A DNA stretch of 6,517 bases from Mycobacterium sp. (lineage in GTDB: Bacteria; Actinomycetota; Actinomycetes; Mycobacteriales; Mycobacteriaceae). Below are positions 6,143-6,517 of this stretch, piece after piece (position 1 is the stretch's first letter; each line of letters begins with the position of its first letter). The translations under genes and the position numbers were made by a program. The DNA is taken from the NCBI GenBank assembly GCA_023264755.1, contig JAHFVB010000298.1, forward strand, positions 1 to 6,517, in the 5' to 3' direction. The notes beneath the pieces were generated by a model. The model was not told the origin of the DNA and did not search any database. It worked only from the letters and a program-made list of their open reading frames with translations.

Positions 6143-6517
6143 TCAGGCGGAGGCGAGCACCAAGCCGTCGTGCGAATTCGCTTCGGAGTCTTCGATTTCG
6201 CGGACCAACGGCAACACGTTCGCGCCGAAGTACTCGATCTCCTCCTGGAAATGGAGGAAGCCGCCGAGGATGAGATCTACGCCGCGTTTGCGATACGCCG
6301 CGATCCGTTCGGCGATTTGCTCGGGCGTTCCGATCAACTGCGTCCGGAATCCGTCGTTGTACTGGACCAGGTCCTCGAAGGTGGAGTCCGCCCACATTCC
6401 CTTCTTGTCGCCCGTCGAGTTGCCGGCCTGCTGCACGGCCGAACGGAAGCCTTCGACGGCCGGGCGGTTGGCCTTCTCGACGATCTCGCGCAGGGTGTCT
6501 CGCGCCTCCCGCTCGGT
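6143..6517 (-). CDS. sfnG: SfnG-like FMN-dependent dimethylsulfone monooxygenase, C-terminal part (5' end outside window)
   Basis: The frame is open to the window edge; 124 C-terminal residues are present, ending at TGA 6143-6145. They contain an amphipathic helix region (EREARDTLREIVEKAN at about 2-17), then MWADSTFEDLVQYNDGF (41-57), LIGTPEQIAERI (61-72), and a final GVDLILGGFLHFQEEIEYFG (79-98) followed by VLPLVREIE. GTPEQIAERI followed by GVDL is typical of the end of the luciferase-like monooxygenase TIM barrel. The FEDLVQYNDGF and GFLHFQEE blocks resemble SfnG proteins, which use reduced FMN to turn dimethylsulfone into methanesulfinate when sulfate is scarce. The flavin- and substrate-binding N-terminal half is not visible, so another alkanesulfonate or F420-type monooxygenase of the superfamily is possible. 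The codon at 6434-6436 is an internal GTG (Val), not the start. Confidence 0.75.
   Translation of the reverse strand, partial: TEREARDTLREIVEKANRPAVEGFRSAVQQAGNSTGDKKGMWADSTFEDLVQYNDGFRTQLIGTPEQIAERIAAYRKRGVDLILGGFLHFQEEIEYFGANVLPLVREIEDSEANSHDGLVLASA

Overview
The window is a stretch of high-GC actinobacterial chromosome, almost certainly from a mycobacterium (probably a Mycolicibacterium-type environmental species). The evidence is the gene content and order: proteins matching the M. tuberculosis Rv0954, Rv0955 (perM), Rv0956 (purN), Rv0957 (purH) and Rv0958 series lie in the same order. All six genes are on the minus strand, so transcription runs from high to low coordinates. GTG starts are used for perM, purN and the AAA+ ATPase gene.

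In the direction of transcription, the window holds: (1) the C-terminal part of an SfnG-like flavin-dependent monooxygenase (6143-6517, 5' end outside the window); (2) a four-helix membrane protein of the 34-kDa antigenic/DUF5336 family, the Rv0954 homologue (5246-6064); (3) perM, a polytopic membrane protein linked to cell division, with an unusually Glu-Pro-rich cytoplasmic tail (3695-5164); (4) purN, GAR formyltransferase (3055-3684); (5) purH, the bifunctional AICAR formyltransferase/IMP cyclohydrolase (1484-3058); (6) a roughly 400-bp intergenic interval full of repeats (1086-1483); (7) most of an orphan Mg-chelatase-type AAA+ ATPase, the Rv0958 homologue (1-1085, C-terminus outside the window).

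perM, purN and purH form a tight translational unit. There are 10 nt between the perM stop and the purN GTG, with the best SD-like bases of purN on the perM stop. The purN stop overlaps the purH start as ATGA. Rv0954-like and perM are separated by only about 80 nt and probably share a transcript. The block therefore joins two envelope/division membrane proteins to two formyl-THF-dependent steps of de novo purine synthesis.

The coding part is ordinary, conserved mycobacterial core genome, and I see no new enzyme system or mobile element in it. What known genes do not explain lies between purH and the ATPase gene. There is a six-unit 11-bp tandem array, a three-armed direct/inverted repeat able to form either of two mutually exclusive hairpins, and a perfect 13-bp palindrome next to a -10-like hexamer. 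These are the items most worth checking.
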